Notes: generated by a model from the sequence alone, not told the origin. A stretch of DNA of 64,000 nt from Deltaproteobacteria bacterium ADurb.Bin207 (GCA_002070115.1 MWCO01000015.1:31310-95309), one strand, 5' to 3'. Counted from the stretch's first letter, positions 26,445 through 36,446 are shown. Numbers and translations: made by a program.

Positions 26445-27896
26445 TCAGAAATCACGCATTTGTTTGCGGATTTTTGTCAGGGCCTGCTCCTGCAATTGGC
26501 GAATTCGCTCGCGAGACAGATTGTATTTGTCCCCAATTTCCTTGAGAGTCAGCTCGTTTTCGTCGTCCAAACCAAAACGCCATCGGATGATGCGCGATTC
26601 GATGGGCGACAACGTGGTGAGAAGCCGTCGCACTTCGTCGGCCCATTTGCGATTTGCCAGGTGGTCATAGGGTGTGGCGGCATCATCTTCCTGTAGAAAA
26701 TCGATAAATTTTCGTCCATCTTCATCTCCGACGGGTCGGTCGAGGGAAAATGGGGTTTCGGCAAAAAAGTCCTTGACCTTATCGAGTTTGTCTTGAGGGA
26801 TGCCGGTTTCGGACTCGAGTTCCTCCAAGGTAGGTTCGCGGCCCGTTCGCGCGATGACGGCCTGTGTGGCTCTGGCGACTCGATTGTGGGTATCGAGCAT
26901 ATGGACGGGGATTCGGACGGCGCGTCCTTTGTCGGCCAAGGCACGGCTGATGGCATGCCGGATCCACCAGGAGGCATAGGTCGAGAACCGGTATCCTCGG
27001 CGATGATCGAAGCGTTCGACGGCTTTCATCAAGCCGATATTGCCTTCTTGAATGAGGTCGATGAGAGGCATCCTGCCGCGGTTGTAACGTCGAGCGATCG
27101 ACACCACCAATCGCAAATTCGCCTTAACAAACGCGCTTTTAGCAATCAATTGCCGTTCATGGGCCACCCGGATACGTCGCAGGAAGCGGCGATAAGCGGG
27201 CGTATCGGCGAGTGTGGTATGGTTGGTGGCTTCGTCGGCGTTTTCGATGGGGCTAACGAGTTCATGAACGACTTGGCAGCAATGGCTTACCCACAGACGG
27301 TCACTGTCGGGCAGGCGGACGGCCGCGGCGAGTTCGTTGCAGTATCGTCGGTAACGTCGCTCCTGTTCCGCGGTCAATTTGGAGCGTTGTTTTTGAAAAA
27401 GTCGAATTAGTTTGCGCAGTTCGGGGATGGCTCGCAGGTCGACTTCTTCGGAGGCGCCTGATATTTTGATGGCAGCCTCGAGGCCATCGAGAACGTAATC
27501 CGCGGCGGGGACATACGATAAGATGGCACGCCAGTATGCAATCTCTGCGGTTTCGACTTTTTCCGCGGCTTGGATCTCATCGTCGGGGCCCATGACATGG
27601 TGGGTAGCCATTTCCCGGAAGTACCGGGCGAGCATCGAATCCCCAGTTTTTTCTGATGTTCGTGCGCCGGTTTCGAGGGCGGGGGGAGGTTCGGAGAAAG
27701 AGATGATGACCTCCATATCCTCTGCCCTACCGAAGCGGCTGGCCACGCGAACCGACGTATCCTCCAACTCATCTGCCAACGAGGACAGGGGTGCTACGGC
27801 CAGCCCTGTCATCCCCACGCTGTCCTGCGGATGGTCGGACTCAATCCTCGGTCGCTTAGAATCCATGGTCCAATTCCGAGCTGTCGAAGACCTCAT
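26445..27896 (-). CDS. RNA polymerase sigma-70 family factor (group 2/3 type)
   Basis: Region 1.2-like '[31 protein letters not shown]' is followed by an acidic spacer of about 150 residues. Region 2 is '[67 protein letters not shown]'. Region 3 follows, then region 4 with '[32 protein letters not shown]'. The protein is shorter than RpoD and lacks the long region 1.1, so it is an alternative factor of the RpoS/RpoH/SigD kind found in several copies in myxobacteria. Its regulon is unknown. I prefer ATG 27896 because of AGGTGA five bases upstream; ATG 27866 is an alternative. Confidence 0.92.
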   Translation of the reverse strand: MRSSTARNWTMDSKRPRIESDHPQDSVGMTGLAVAPLSSLADELEDTSVRVASRFGRAEDMEVIISFSEPPPALETGARTSEKTGDSMLARYFREMATHHVMGPDDEIQAAEKVETAEIAYWRAILSYVPAADYVLDGLEAAIKISGASEEVDLRAIPELRKLIRLFQKQRSKLTAEQERRYRRYCNELAAAVRLPDSDRLWVSHCCQVVHELVSPIENADEATNHTTLADTPAYRRFLRRIRVAHERQLIAKSAFVKANLRLVVSIARRYNRGRMPLIDLIQEGNIGLMKAVERFDHRRGYRFSTYASWWIRHAISRALADKGRAVRIPVHMLDTHNRVARATQAVIARTGREPTLEELESETGIPQDKLDKVKDFFAETPFSLDRPVGDEDGRKFIDFLQEDDAATPYDHLANRKWADEVRRLLTTLSPIESRIIRWRFGLDDENELTLKEIGDKYNLSRERIRQLQEQALTKIRKQMRDF

Positions 27897-28222
27897 CTTT
27901 TCACCTAACCTATCATCCCCTCGGGTTATTCCCACGTGTTGTGGTTGACTTCTCGCGTTTGCTCTCCTCATCGGCTGTGTTCGCCTCTCATTTCTGCTCA
28001 CAGCTCGTTTCATCTCTGAACCATCGTGCACCAGATCCTTGGCGCGATTGGTGCCACGTATTCTGGGTTTGAATTGTCAAGCAATAATCGTTCCGCGACG
28101 GAGCATCGAAGAATCATTTCGAGCCAAGGCTCGTTGAAACGGAAATATGAGTTCTGCCTCCGGGGCTCGGCATATTTGTGTCACAGTGCCAAAAGCTCGC
28201 CTGCGGCTAACCCCTGATCCTC
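27897..28222. other. Divergent intergenic region between sigma factor and ABC transporter genes
   Basis: About 326 bp hold no convincing gene. The only structure I see is CGAGCC-AA-GGCTCG at 28120-28133, a short inverted repeat about 90 bp upstream of the ABC transporter start. Promoters for both neighbours should lie here, but I cannot place them with confidence. Confidence 0.4.
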
Positions 28223-29845
28223 ATGTCTCGCATTGGGCATCAATCCTTCTCCCGTCTTCGCGTTTCGAGCATTTGCGGCTGGGTTGCGGTTCACCATCCG
28301 GGCTGGGCCCTGCTGCTCGTGATCGCGGGGGTGCTACATGCGGTATTTCATGGAGCGGTGGCGTGGATGGCTGCTTCGTTGGGTCGTGCGATCGCCGCAG
28401 GTTCGACAGCACCGATGGCGGGGTCGGCCATTGTCGTAGCATCCCTCGGATTGGGTGCGGTTTTCGCGAAAGGGTTGTTCGGTATCCTGGCGTCGCTGGC
28501 ACAAACTCGTTTGTCTTCGGCAGCCGGTCAAGCGCTTCGAGACCACATCCTTTCCATTCTGCTCGCGACAGGCTCGCACGCGCCTGGTCCCGCGACCATC
28601 ACACGGTTGAGTTCCCGTTTACGCGAAGCCGAAGCAGCGATAGCCAACGGACCGTTTGCTGTCGCGCGCGCCATCCTTCAACTTCTTCCCATTATCGCGG
28701 GTCTTTTCGTTGTTTCGCCAGGATTGACGGTGCTTGCCATCGCCATGCTCGCGCCGTTTTCACTCGTTTTGTCCCTGGCACGACGTCGTTGGCGGCATGC
28801 TTATGAATCTAGCATGCGCGCATCGGATGCGGTGCATGAGGAGATGGACGACCTTATCCGACATCTCGATCTATGGCGTTGCTATGGATCGGGTGGGCAG
28901 GTTCGTGAAGTGGTTTCCGAGCTTGGGGCCCGTGCGGCCTCGGCACATCTCCGAGCACAAACGCTAGGCGTGACCATATCCTCGACCAACGAAGTGCTTG
29001 GAGCCACTGCTTTGCTCGCGGTTTTGGTCGTTGCCGCCCATGGGTTCGGCACCATCGATGGAGCATCCGTGATCGCCTTCATAGCCCTTTTCTTTTTGGC
29101 TTATCGACCGTTACGGGACTTGGGGGATGGGAGAACCGCCTGGTTGCGTGGACGTGAAGCCCTTCGGACCTTGAGCCAACTGCCAGTGTCGACGGAAACG
29201 AGTGCTGTCGCCGGTACTATCCCGCGAGCGGAACCATCCGTTCACGTGCGCATCGAGCGAGTTGGTGTGCCACCGATGACGCCTTGCGTAAGCTTTGACC
29301 TGCCGGCTGGTCGTATGGTTGCGATTGCGGGGCCGACCGGCGCTGGCAAGACGACTCTCGTTCGGGCGTTGCTCGGGCTGGAGCCATCGGCGGTGGGAGA
29401 AGTGTCCGTAAACGGATACGCTTTGGCTCCCGGGCAAGTGGGCCCAGCCTATCGTCCGTTTGCCTGGGTTCCTCAAGATGCGCCCGTGATTTCCGGTTCT
29501 CTCGACGACAACTTGCGTCTTGGGGGGGCGACTTGTTCGCATGCTTACGGGCATTTGGCGGCATTGGGGGCTGGGGCATTGATGCAGGACATAGGCGAAG
29601 ACAAGCTTGGAGCCTGTGGGCGCACTTTGTCGGGTGGGGAACGTCGATGGGTGAGTCTTGCGCGGGCGCTTGCGACAGGGTTTCCGGTATTGTTGTTGGA
29701 TGAGCCGACGGTAGGTCTCGATGCACGTGCTCGAAAGGCGGCGTTGGAGGTGCTTCAGCGAATCAAGGGCAAACGAAGCCTGGTGGTGGCGAGTCACGAT
29801 CAAGACGTGCTGTCGATGTCCGATGAAGTCGTTACGTTGGAGTAA
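28223..29845 (+). CDS. ABC transporter with fused membrane and ATPase domains
   Basis: The 540-residue half-transporter has five to six hydrophobic segments in the first 300 residues and a nucleotide-binding domain after about residue 350. Walker A is 'GPTGAGKTTLVRALLG', the Q-loop 'AWVPQDAP', the signature 'LSGGERRWVSLARALA' and Walker B 'VLLLDEPTVGLD', with an H-loop in 'LVVASHDQDVL'. The layout resembles CydD/CydC-type or lipid/peptide exporters, but the substrate is unknown. It would act as a homodimer, or with a partner encoded elsewhere, in the inner membrane. It is divergent from the sigma factor and convergent with the esterase. Confidence 0.88.
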   Translation: MSRIGHQSFSRLRVSSICGWVAVHHPGWALLLVIAGVLHAVFHGAVAWMAASLGRAIAAGSTAPMAGSAIVVASLGLGAVFAKGLFGILASLAQTRLSSAAGQALRDHILSILLATGSHAPGPATITRLSSRLREAEAAIANGPFAVARAILQLLPIIAGLFVVSPGLTVLAIAMLAPFSLVLSLARRRWRHAYESSMRASDAVHEEMDDLIRHLDLWRCYGSGGQVREVVSELGARAASAHLRAQTLGVTISSTNEVLGATALLAVLVVAAHGFGTIDGASVIAFIALFFLAYRPLRDLGDGRTAWLRGREALRTLSQLPVSTETSAVAGTIPRAEPSVHVRIERVGVPPMTPCVSFDLPAGRMVAIAGPTGAGKTTLVRALLGLEPSAVGEVSVNGYALAPGQVGPAYRPFAWVPQDAPVISGSLDDNLRLGGATCSHAYGHLAALGAGALMQDIGEDKLGACGRTLSGGERRWVSLARALATGFPVLLLDEPTVGLDARARKAALEVLQRIKGKRSLVVASHDQDVLSMSDEVVTLE

Positions 29846-29909
29846 GATTTGGATTTCGCAGCCAAGCGTGCGCTCATCCAAGGGGTGGGAACGCTCAACC
29901 GAATCGACA

Positions 29910-30872
29910 TCACAGGTTTTGGTCTAAAAAGTGAAATGTATCTTTCCATGCCGCCTTGGCTTGGGCGCGCCAGACGAAGGCGTGAAACGCGTGTCCTTGT
30001 CGTGGGTACGAGCGAACTTCCACGGGCGAAGCGCGATGGCTCAGGGCTTTTTCGAGGCGAAGAGAGTCGCGGCGGATGGGATCGTCGGCCCCCACGATAG
30101 CGTGGCAAGGGGGCAGCGGGCGGACGGGACAAGCCGTGCTTTCCAGCACGAGCAGGGGGCTTGCCAAGTCCGCACCCTCGACCTTTGGGTCGGGCAGGTA
30201 GGCTTTGGATACGGAAACGATTCGGTTCATGACCCAGGGATGAATGGCCGGATCGTCTAAAAACCTTTCTGGATTCGATACTTGCAGAATTCCGCACGCG
30301 GGCAGGAGGGCTTTGGGAACGATGGTGGTGTCAAACACATTTCGTGCGTACGGTTCTTTTCGTTCGAAACAAGCGGCGACCGTAAGAGCGGTGGCGAGAT
30401 TGGCTCCGGCCGATTCTCCCGCAAGGACCAATCGTTGCACGTCGGCGCCATAGCGATGAGCGTTTTGGACGACCCATTGATAGGCCAGGCAAGCATCTTG
30501 GAGCGGGGCGGGGAATGGGTGTTGGGGAGCGAGACGGTAGTTGGCGTTGAAGACGACATACCCACGCCTGGCGAAGGAAAGGGCCATGATCCAATGGGTT
30601 TCCTTCGACAGGATGCGAAAGCCGCCGCCATGCAGATACAGCAAAGATGGTCTTGGGGCCGGGAACTTGGAGGGCACCCATACATCCAGACGATGCATGG
30701 GGCTATCCAAGCCGTAGGCTACATCTTGTACGACATGAATACCGTACCGCGCTGGATCCGCGGACGGCCAGCGGCTACCGATCCAAGACAACGAGCGGTA
30801 AAAGCTGTCGATACCGACCGAAAGGGCGGATGCGCCAGGGGAGATGGCATGAGAATCATCGCGCATGAGCAT
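29910..30872 (-). CDS. Alpha/beta hydrolase of the hormone-sensitive-lipase (HSL) esterase group
   Basis: The 320-residue protein carries the oxyanion-hole motif HGGG ('LYLHGGGFRILS'), the nucleophile elbow 'LAGESAGANLA', an acid in 'VGADDPIRRD' and a His in 'RQGHAFHAF'. This is the complete triad set of HSL/arylacetamide-deacetylase-like esterases. The segment 'YRLAPQHPFPAPLQDACLAYQWV' is also typical. It should hydrolyse short- to medium-chain esters; the substrate is unknown. No clear signal peptide is seen. Starts at 30872 and 30866 are both possible. It is convergent with the ABC transporter, from which it is separated by 64 bp. Confidence 0.88.
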   Translation of the reverse strand: MLMRDDSHAISPGASALSVGIDSFYRSLSWIGSRWPSADPARYGIHVVQDVAYGLDSPMHRLDVWVPSKFPAPRPSLLYLHGGGFRILSKETHWIMALSFARRGYVVFNANYRLAPQHPFPAPLQDACLAYQWVVQNAHRYGADVQRLVLAGESAGANLATALTVAACFERKEPYARNVFDTTIVPKALLPACGILQVSNPERFLDDPAIHPWVMNRIVSVSKAYLPDPKVEGADLASPLLVLESTACPVRPLPPCHAIVGADDPIRRDSLRLEKALSHRASPVEVRSYPRQGHAFHAFVWRAQAKAAWKDTFHFLDQNL

Positions 30873-31183
30873 CGACCGTGAACGAGACAGAAGCGAATGG
30901 CAAGAGTTCGTCGCGGGGAATCACTCGTGGAGCCAATCCACCGCGCCTGGGCAAGACGCAGAAAGTCGATTGGCACCATGACCACAATCGCTAAAGAAGT
31001 CGGCCGGTTCGATGAAATCACCGTCGTCGTCGTGAGCGAGCATGTTGATGAGGCTCTGAACGCATGCCACAGCAGATTCGGCAACAGGAGATGGTTCGAG
31101 TCGATGGTCTGACGAAGGGGCAACGATGGCAGGACATCAGCTTGCTGCTGACAGGCCCGTGGGTTCCAGCTAGCGTTGCGGGA
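30873..31183. other. Intergenic region without recognised gene
   Basis: About 311 bp separate the divergent esterase and HEAT-repeat lipoprotein genes. A plus-strand frame of 44 codons (ATG 30978) has no clear ribosome-binding site or recognisable sequence, so I do not call it. I see no strong inverted repeat. Confidence 0.4.
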
Positions 31184-32452
31184 ATGCGATTGACACTCAT
31201 CGCCCTTTTGTTGTTCGTGTTGCACACCTTGGCCTGCTCTAGCCTATCGGCATCGAGGCCAGCGAAAGAGGGAACGGCCGAGGAGCTGCGTAGCGCCTTG
31301 CGCGAGGATTTTCGCTACGGTCGTCTGGATAGGGATGCGGTACGCGACCTGGCATACCTGGTAGGTGAGCGAGAGGTGCGGGAATCGAAGGGGGAGCAGG
31401 CCATTCAGCGGGTGCAGCAAGCCCGCGGGTGTGCGCGGGACTTGGAGGATGTCTTGGAGGATCGGGCGGAAGGCACCGACAAGGCTGCCGCGCTTGCGGC
31501 CATGGCGTTGTTGGCGATCGACCGGGGACGTCCGAGTGCGTGGCGTTCGCATCGAACTTCGTCGGATCCGGATTGGCGAGCGGTGGGAGTGCGAACGCTG
31601 ACGTTGGCCGAGGAGGGGCAATGGCGTAGGGCGGCGATGGTCGATCTGGATCAGAACGTTCGGTTAGCGGCTGCCCAAGCCTCTGAAAAAGCGATGGATC
31701 CGGCGGATCGGGCGGCGCTTTTGGACGTAGCGCGCAACGATCCGGAGGTACTGGTTCGGGTGGCAGCGATTCGCGCCCTTGGGTGGATAGCGACCGAGCA
31801 GGACGTTCATTTCATGCGAGATTTATGGCCGTTGGCGCCAGCACCGGCGCGTCAGGCGTTGGTGAGCGCCTGGGCATTTCCTGGGACGATGGAGCGCAGG
31901 GGATTGGAGCAAATCCGTTGGGTAGCGGAGACGGAAACGGGAACGCCAGCGATCATTGCCGCGGGGATTTTGTATCGGTATGGTGAAAGCACACGGGGAG
32001 TCGGGGCAGCGATGCTTCGCAAAGCGATTCAACAAGGAATCGCGAGAGATCGCGTGTTTGCGATAGCCATGGCGCCTTATCGGGAGCCACAGTGGCTCGA
32101 GCTATTGAAAGAAACTGCGGAGCAAGCGGAGCCCATCGTGCGTGTGGCTGCATTGGAGAAACTGGCGTTGCACCCGGAGACGGCCGCGATGGCGCGGGAA
32201 AAACTCGGTCATATTGCGGTATCGGGACAAGCGGGACAACACGAGGCAAGGCAGAGTATGGCGCGCGTGGGTGATCGTCGGGTACTGCGGCTGCTTCTTC
32301 AAGACGCGAAAAGTTCCAAGCCATCGGTGCGGCTATCCGCGATGCATTCGTTGCTTACGCTCGATGAATGGGCTCGTGCGTCATTTTTCTTGGCGGATCC
32401 GGAGCCTTCGGCTCGCATGCACACCGCTTGTGCTCTTTTATCCAAGCCGTGA
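31184..32452 (+). CDS. HEAT-repeat lipoprotein
   Basis: ATG 31184 opens a signal peptide ending in a lipobox-like 'LHTLAC'; the frame upstream is open but polar. The 422-residue product is almost entirely helical. It has HEAT/PBS-lyase-type repeats such as 'DPDWRAVGVRTLTLAE', 'LDQNVRLAAAQASEKAM', 'DPEVLVRVAAIRALGWIATEQD', 'AEPIVRVAALEKLAL' and 'SKPSVRLSAMHSLLTL'. These form protein-binding solenoids. It is lipid-anchored in the envelope by inference. The TatT-like lipoprotein gene follows 78 bp downstream on the same strand, suggesting an operon. Partner and role unknown. Confidence 0.8.
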   Translation: MRLTLIALLLFVLHTLACSSLSASRPAKEGTAEELRSALREDFRYGRLDRDAVRDLAYLVGEREVRESKGEQAIQRVQQARGCARDLEDVLEDRAEGTDKAAALAAMALLAIDRGRPSAWRSHRTSSDPDWRAVGVRTLTLAEEGQWRRAAMVDLDQNVRLAAAQASEKAMDPADRAALLDVARNDPEVLVRVAAIRALGWIATEQDVHFMRDLWPLAPAPARQALVSAWAFPGTMERRGLEQIRWVAETETGTPAIIAAGILYRYGESTRGVGAAMLRKAIQQGIARDRVFAIAMAPYREPQWLELLKETAEQAEPIVRVAALEKLALHPETAAMAREKLGHIAVSGQAGQHEARQSMARVGDRRVLRLLLQDAKSSKPSVRLSAMHSLLTLDEWARASFFLADPEPSARMHTACALLSKP

Positions 32453-32530
32453 AAGGCAAGACGACGCGTGTATTCGATGACGGGATATGCAAAGGTAACC
32501 GCACGTTTCAAGGACGCAAGGGGTTCGAGG

Positions 32531-33448
32531 ATGGGTATGCATAGGAAGATGGCGAAGGTGCTTATCGTTGGGCTGGGGATGCTGGGGATGACGGGATGCA
32601 TCCAGCAGATGTTGGTGGATGAGCAGCTTGCATCCACCAGCAAAGCCATGCCTGGAATCAACACGGTGGGAGATTTCGAGGTGGCACGCACTTCGGTGTA
32701 TGCCAGTTTGGGAACGCTCGAAGGGTTGCATCGGCTTTCGCCCGACAATGCGGAAGGTCTGTTTTTGCTCACGAAAGGATGGGCTGGCGCTGGCACGAGT
32801 TTCATCGAAGACGAATGGGAAACGGCCGAAGACGCGGGCAACGAGACGATGGCGGAATACCATCGGACACGAGCACGGGCCGCGTATACACGAGCGGTTC
32901 ATTATGGCGTCGAGCGATTGGAACAGAAGGCCGATGGGTTCGAAAGGGCGCGACGCAACCCTGAGGTGATGAAACGATGGCTTGCAGCGTTCGAAAAAGA
33001 GGATGTGCCGTCGCTATTTTGGACCGGTTACGCTTGGATTGCGCGTGTGGGTGTCTCCAAGGATATTCCCCAGCTCGTAAGAGAATTGGGCATTGGGGTA
33101 GCGATGATCGAGCGGGTGGTGGAATTGGATGAGACGTACGAGCATGGTCTTGCGCATGTGATTCTCGGCACCTTTCACGCGCGCATGCCGACAGCAGAAC
33201 TCGACAAGGCACAGCAGCATTTCGAGCGTGCCTTTCAGATCAACCAGGGGCGGTTGCTCATCACCAAGGTTCAGTATGCGCGGACGCTGTATTGTTGGAA
33301 AAAGGATAAGAGCAATTATGAAAAATTGCTGCAGGAGGTGATCGACGCGGGCGATCCTCTTCCCACCGAACGGCTTTCGAATATGATCAGCCAGCGTCGA
33401 GCCCAGCGTTTGCTTTCCGACGCTCGCATGAGTCGATGTGGTTTTTAG
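32531..33448 (+). CDS. TatT-like lipoprotein (TRAP transporter-associated T component family)
   Basis: From ATG 32531 (AAGGGG upstream) the product has a signal peptide with lipobox 'GMTGC' and about 280 mature residues. The helical TPR-like body shows the family's patterns: 'LFLLTKGWAGAGTSFIEDEWETAED', 'FWTGYAWIARVGVSKDIPQLV', 'ELDETYEHGLAHVILGTFHARMP' and 'KAQQHFERAFQINQGRLLITKVQYARTLYC'. In Treponema, TatT (Tp0956) forms a trimer that binds a TRAP substrate-binding protein. No TRAP transporter genes are seen here, so the partner, if any, is elsewhere. The stop at 33446-33448 is followed in the same frame by a coding-like stretch (see the next entry). Confidence 0.85.
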   Translation: MGMHRKMAKVLIVGLGMLGMTGCIQQMLVDEQLASTSKAMPGINTVGDFEVARTSVYASLGTLEGLHRLSPDNAEGLFLLTKGWAGAGTSFIEDEWETAEDAGNETMAEYHRTRARAAYTRAVHYGVERLEQKADGFERARRNPEVMKRWLAAFEKEDVPSLFWTGYAWIARVGVSKDIPQLVRELGIGVAMIERVVELDETYEHGLAHVILGTFHARMPTAELDKAQQHFERAFQINQGRLLITKVQYARTLYCWKKDKSNYEKLLQEVIDAGDPLPTERLSNMISQRRAQRLLSDARMSRCGF

Positions 33449-33670
33449 CGCGGGAGAGTCGGGGGCGACACGCGTTTTCGACCTCGCGAAGATCCACAAG
33501 GTCAAGGGGACTGGCTAGCTAACGTATTGGAATCCGAGGGATATCATGCATACAACCATCGCTATGCGATCCCCGGGGTCGGTCGGTATCTTTGGTTGGT
33601 CACAGAGCATCCGGGCAAACGGGATGTGTTTGTGGTCAAGGGCGTGAGCATACAGAGCGGATGTCGTTGA
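33449..33670 (+). pseudogene. Coding-like remnant in frame with the TatT gene
   Basis: Directly after the TatT stop codon the same frame stays open for 73 codons to TGA 33668-33670. Its second half reads like real protein ('LANVLESEGYHAYNHRY', 'IPGVGRYLWLVTEHPGKRD', 'VFVVKGVSIQSGCR'). There is no plausible start codon with a ribosome-binding site. It could be the C-terminal remnant of a decayed gene or an extension reached only by stop-codon readthrough. I do not recognise a family. Confidence 0.4.
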
Positions 33671-33725
33671 CGAAGTTGGAGATTGATCGGTGAAGGATAT
33701 GTGGTGAGGGGGGCGTGTGAGGGGC

Positions 33726-34838
33726 TCAGGAGACGACGGGCAGGTGTTTATTTTTTCCGCCGGATCGGTCGATTGAAATCACGGTACTGCTTCGTTCGGC
33801 GTGGAAAGCGGCGACCCGGAAAGCGAGGGCTTCGGCGGCATCGCGAAGGGCCAGAGCCGAGGGGCTTTCGGGGGAAGCCATGACGACGGGGGTGCCGGCA
33901 TCGCCTGCTTTTCGGCATGCGGTATCCATTGGGATTTGAGCGAGCAAAGGAGCGTTGGCCATCTCAGCGACCTTGGTACCGCCGCCTTTTCCGAAGATTT
34001 CGTGGCGTTTCTCGCAACCATCGCAGATGAAATAGCTTTCGTTCTCGACGATACCCAAGATGGGGATGTTCACCTTTTGGCACATGGATACGGATTTATA
34101 GACATCGAAGAGGGCGACATCTTGCGGCGTGGTGACAATCACGGCGCCGGTGACTTGAAGCTTTTGCGAGAGGGTCAAGGGGATATCTCCCGTGCCTGGG
34201 GGCAGGTCGAGAAAGAGGTAGTCGAGGTCGCCCCAATGCACGTCTTGAAGGAATTGCATGAGGGCCCCATGGAGCATGGGACCGCGCCAGACGACGGCTT
34301 CACGGGGGTCATCGAGCAAGAAGCCGATGGACATCATTTTGAGTCCGAAGCGTTCGACGGGTTCGAGGCTATTGCCATCGAGGGATGTGGGGCGTGCGTG
34401 GGTTCCGAGCATCACAGGGACACTGGGGCCGTACATGTCGGCGTCGAGCAGGCCGACGCGAGCGCCGGCTTTGGCGAGCGCGAGGGCCATATTGGCGGAG
34501 ACGGTGCTTTTTCCGACGCCGCCTTTTCCGCTCATGACGACGATGACATTAGCGACACTGGGGACAGGGTCATCCTTGCCGATATCGCGACCCGTGACAT
34601 GGGTGGACCATTGGATTTTCACTTGTTTGGCGCCGGCGGCGGTGATGGCCTCGACGATAGGAGCGCGCAGTTTTTCCTGCGAGGTGGCTCCGTGAACGGG
34701 CAATCGAAAGGAAAGCTGAACGTCATCGCCGGTGACGGCGATTTCGGTGATCGAGCCAAGTTCGGTGATGGGCTTGCCGGTAGTGGGCTCTAGGACGCCG
34801 TCGAGCGCTTTTTCAACCAGCTCACGAGTGATGGTCAT
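33726..34838 (-). CDS. Mrp/NBP35-family iron-sulfur carrier ATPase
   Basis: The 370-residue protein has an N-terminal MIP18/DUF59 domain (residues 1-85) and a P-loop ATPase domain with the deviant Walker A 'SGKGGVGKSTVSANMALALA', 'LLDADMYGPSVPVMLG' and 'DYLFLDLPPGTGD'. The paired cysteines 'ICDGC' bind the transferable [4Fe-4S] cluster in this family (ApbC/Mrp). The role is delivery of iron-sulfur clusters to apoproteins in the cytosol. It lies 199 bp downstream of the NtrC-type regulator on the same strand, probably in its own unit. Length and motifs are normal. Confidence 0.95.
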   Translation of the reverse strand: MTITRELVEKALDGVLEPTTGKPITELGSITEIAVTGDDVQLSFRLPVHGATSQEKLRAPIVEAITAAGAKQVKIQWSTHVTGRDIGKDDPVPSVANVIVVMSGKGGVGKSTVSANMALALAKAGARVGLLDADMYGPSVPVMLGTHARPTSLDGNSLEPVERFGLKMMSIGFLLDDPREAVVWRGPMLHGALMQFLQDVHWGDLDYLFLDLPPGTGDIPLTLSQKLQVTGAVIVTTPQDVALFDVYKSVSMCQKVNIPILGIVENESYFICDGCEKRHEIFGKGGGTKVAEMANAPLLAQIPMDTACRKAGDAGTPVVMASPESPSALALRDAAEALAFRVAAFHAERSSTVISIDRSGGKNKHLPVVS

Positions 34839-35037
34839 GATAAGGGTTCTCCACGACGCGTGCCAGTCATCGCGCGTCTTGCGTTAGGGCAGCATGCCCG
34901 GGGATGAGTCTCGAGCCTCGAGGCCATAAAGAGCGTGAGGCTCGGTGGTGTTTGAGCGTTCCTTAAGTCGCGACATGCCCTTCGTCAACGGTAGAAGCAT
35001 GATGGCATGGGATACGATTGTCGTGATGGCGCAACGC

Positions 35038-36402
35038 TCAAGCGTCGGTCAAGCCGTATTCTTTGATTTTATACAGCAGCGCGCGGTGGCTGATTTCCAG
35101 GATGCTGGCGGCACGAGTGCGATTACCTTTGGTTTTTTGCAGTGCTCGGCGAATCAGGACCTCTTCGATGATACGGGTGGTTTTTTTGATGGAGAGTTCT
35201 CCGCTGGAAAGCTGCATTTTGATGGGATCGCGGGACTCGCGGATGCGTTCGGGAAGGTCATTGGCGTTGATCACCTCCCCTTCGGCGAGCACCATGGCGC
35301 GTTCGATGGAGTTTTCGAGTTCTCGCACATTACCCGGCCATGCATATTCGAGCAGCAAGCGTCGAGCTTCGGGGTCGACCCCCCGCACGGTGGTGCCAAG
35401 TCGCACGTTATTGCGACTCAAAAAGTGGTCTAGCAATAGAGGGATATCGTCTCGCCGTTCCCGCAGAGGCGGGAGTTTGATGGGCAAGACGTTGAGGCGG
35501 TAAAAGAGGTCTTCACGGAATCGATTGGCTTTGATTTCGGCAACGAGGTCACGATGGGTGGCGGCCACGATGCGTACGTCCACGCGAACATCGCGGTTGT
35601 CTCCCAAGCGTCGAATGGTTTCGTCTTGCAAGACGCGCAGCAGCTTGACTTGCAAGGGCAAGGGAAGTTCTCCCACCTCATCGAGAAATAGAGTTCCGCC
35701 GTCGGCTTCCTCGAACAGTCCGCGACGGTCCGCGGAGGCATCGGTGAAGGCCCCTTTGCGGTGGCCGAACAATTCGCTTTCGAGCAAGGTTTCGGGGATA
35801 GCGCCGCAGTTGACCGCCACGAAACGGCTTTTGGCGCGAGCGGAGCGGTTATGAATGGCGCGGGCGACCAATTCTTTGCCGACACCGCTTTCGCCGGAGA
35901 TGAGGACGGTAGTTTTGAAGTCGGCGACTTTGGCGACGGTACGAAACACTTCTTGCATGGAGGCGCTTTTGGCGAGCAGGTCCTCGAATCGATATTCTTT
36001 TCGAATCTCTTCCCGCAGAGCGCGGTTTTCCCGACGCAGGGCCTCACGCTCCTCGGCTTTGCGCAGGGCCAACACGATCTCATCGTTTTTGAAGGGTTTT
36101 TGCACATAGTCATAGGCACCGGCTTTGATGGCCTCGAGGGCCACGTCCACATTGCCGTAAGCACTCATGACAATCACGGTCGCGTCGCTCTGCTTGGCGC
36201 GAAGAGTGGATAGCAGGTCCAATCCTCCCATTTTTGGCATACGAGCATCGGTGAGCACGAAATCGGGCCCGAAGCTTTCGACTAGTTTCAGCGCTTCTTC
36301 GCCGTTCGAAGCGGTTTCTACTTCGTATCCGCTCCGGCGCAGCACAGTCCGGAGCACCAGACGAATATTCTCCTCATCATCGACTACCAGAACTCGTCGC
36401 AT
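35038..36402 (-). CDS. NtrC-family sigma-54-dependent response regulator
   Basis: ATG 36402 starts the receiver domain directly ([15 protein letters not shown]); an ATG eight codons upstream is less likely. The phospho-acceptor Asp is in '[12 protein letters not shown]'. The AAA+ domain has Walker A '[15 protein letters not shown]', Walker B '[12 protein letters not shown]' and the sigma-54 contact loop as GAFTDA where GAFTGA is the commonest form. A Fis-type helix-turn-helix ends the protein ('[26 protein letters not shown]'). It activates sigma-54 promoters when phosphorylated. No histidine kinase is adjacent; the nearest (38.6-40.5 kb) overlaps another receiver gene. It is divergent from the NamZ-like gene. 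Confidence 0.93.
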   Translation of the reverse strand: MRRVLVVDDEENIRLVLRTVLRRSGYEVETASNGEEALKLVESFGPDFVLTDARMPKMGGLDLLSTLRAKQSDATVIVMSAYGNVDVALEAIKAGAYDYVQKPFKNDEIVLALRKAEEREALRRENRALREEIRKEYRFEDLLAKSASMQEVFRTVAKVADFKTTVLISGESGVGKELVARAIHNRSARAKSRFVAVNCGAIPETLLESELFGHRKGAFTDASADRRGLFEEADGGTLFLDEVGELPLPLQVKLLRVLQDETIRRLGDNRDVRVDVRIVAATHRDLVAEIKANRFREDLFYRLNVLPIKLPPLRERRDDIPLLLDHFLSRNNVRLGTTVRGVDPEARRLLLEYAWPGNVRELENSIERAMVLAEGEVINANDLPERIRESRDPIKMQLSSGELSIKKTTRIIEEVLIRRALQKTKGNRTRAASILEISHRALLYKIKEYGLTDA

Positions 36403-36446
36403 GGTCTGCAACTTTTTTAGCACCATTGCTCACAATATGCAATGTT

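Noticed and set aside
29846..29909. Small gene between the ABC transporter and the esterase
   Set aside because: The 'DFAAKRALIQGVGTLNRID' frame looks protein-like, but it has no ribosome-binding site and runs into the antisense of the esterase. Evidence is too thin.
30978..31112. 44-codon plus-strand ORF upstream of the HEAT lipoprotein gene
   Set aside because: No ribosome-binding site or recognisable protein sequence, and the stop is well before the next start.
33801..34793. Plus-strand open frame of 330 codons
   Set aside because: It is antisense to the Mrp ATPase gene and has low-complexity Gly/Asp/Glu/Phe composition typical of the reverse strand of GC-biased genes.
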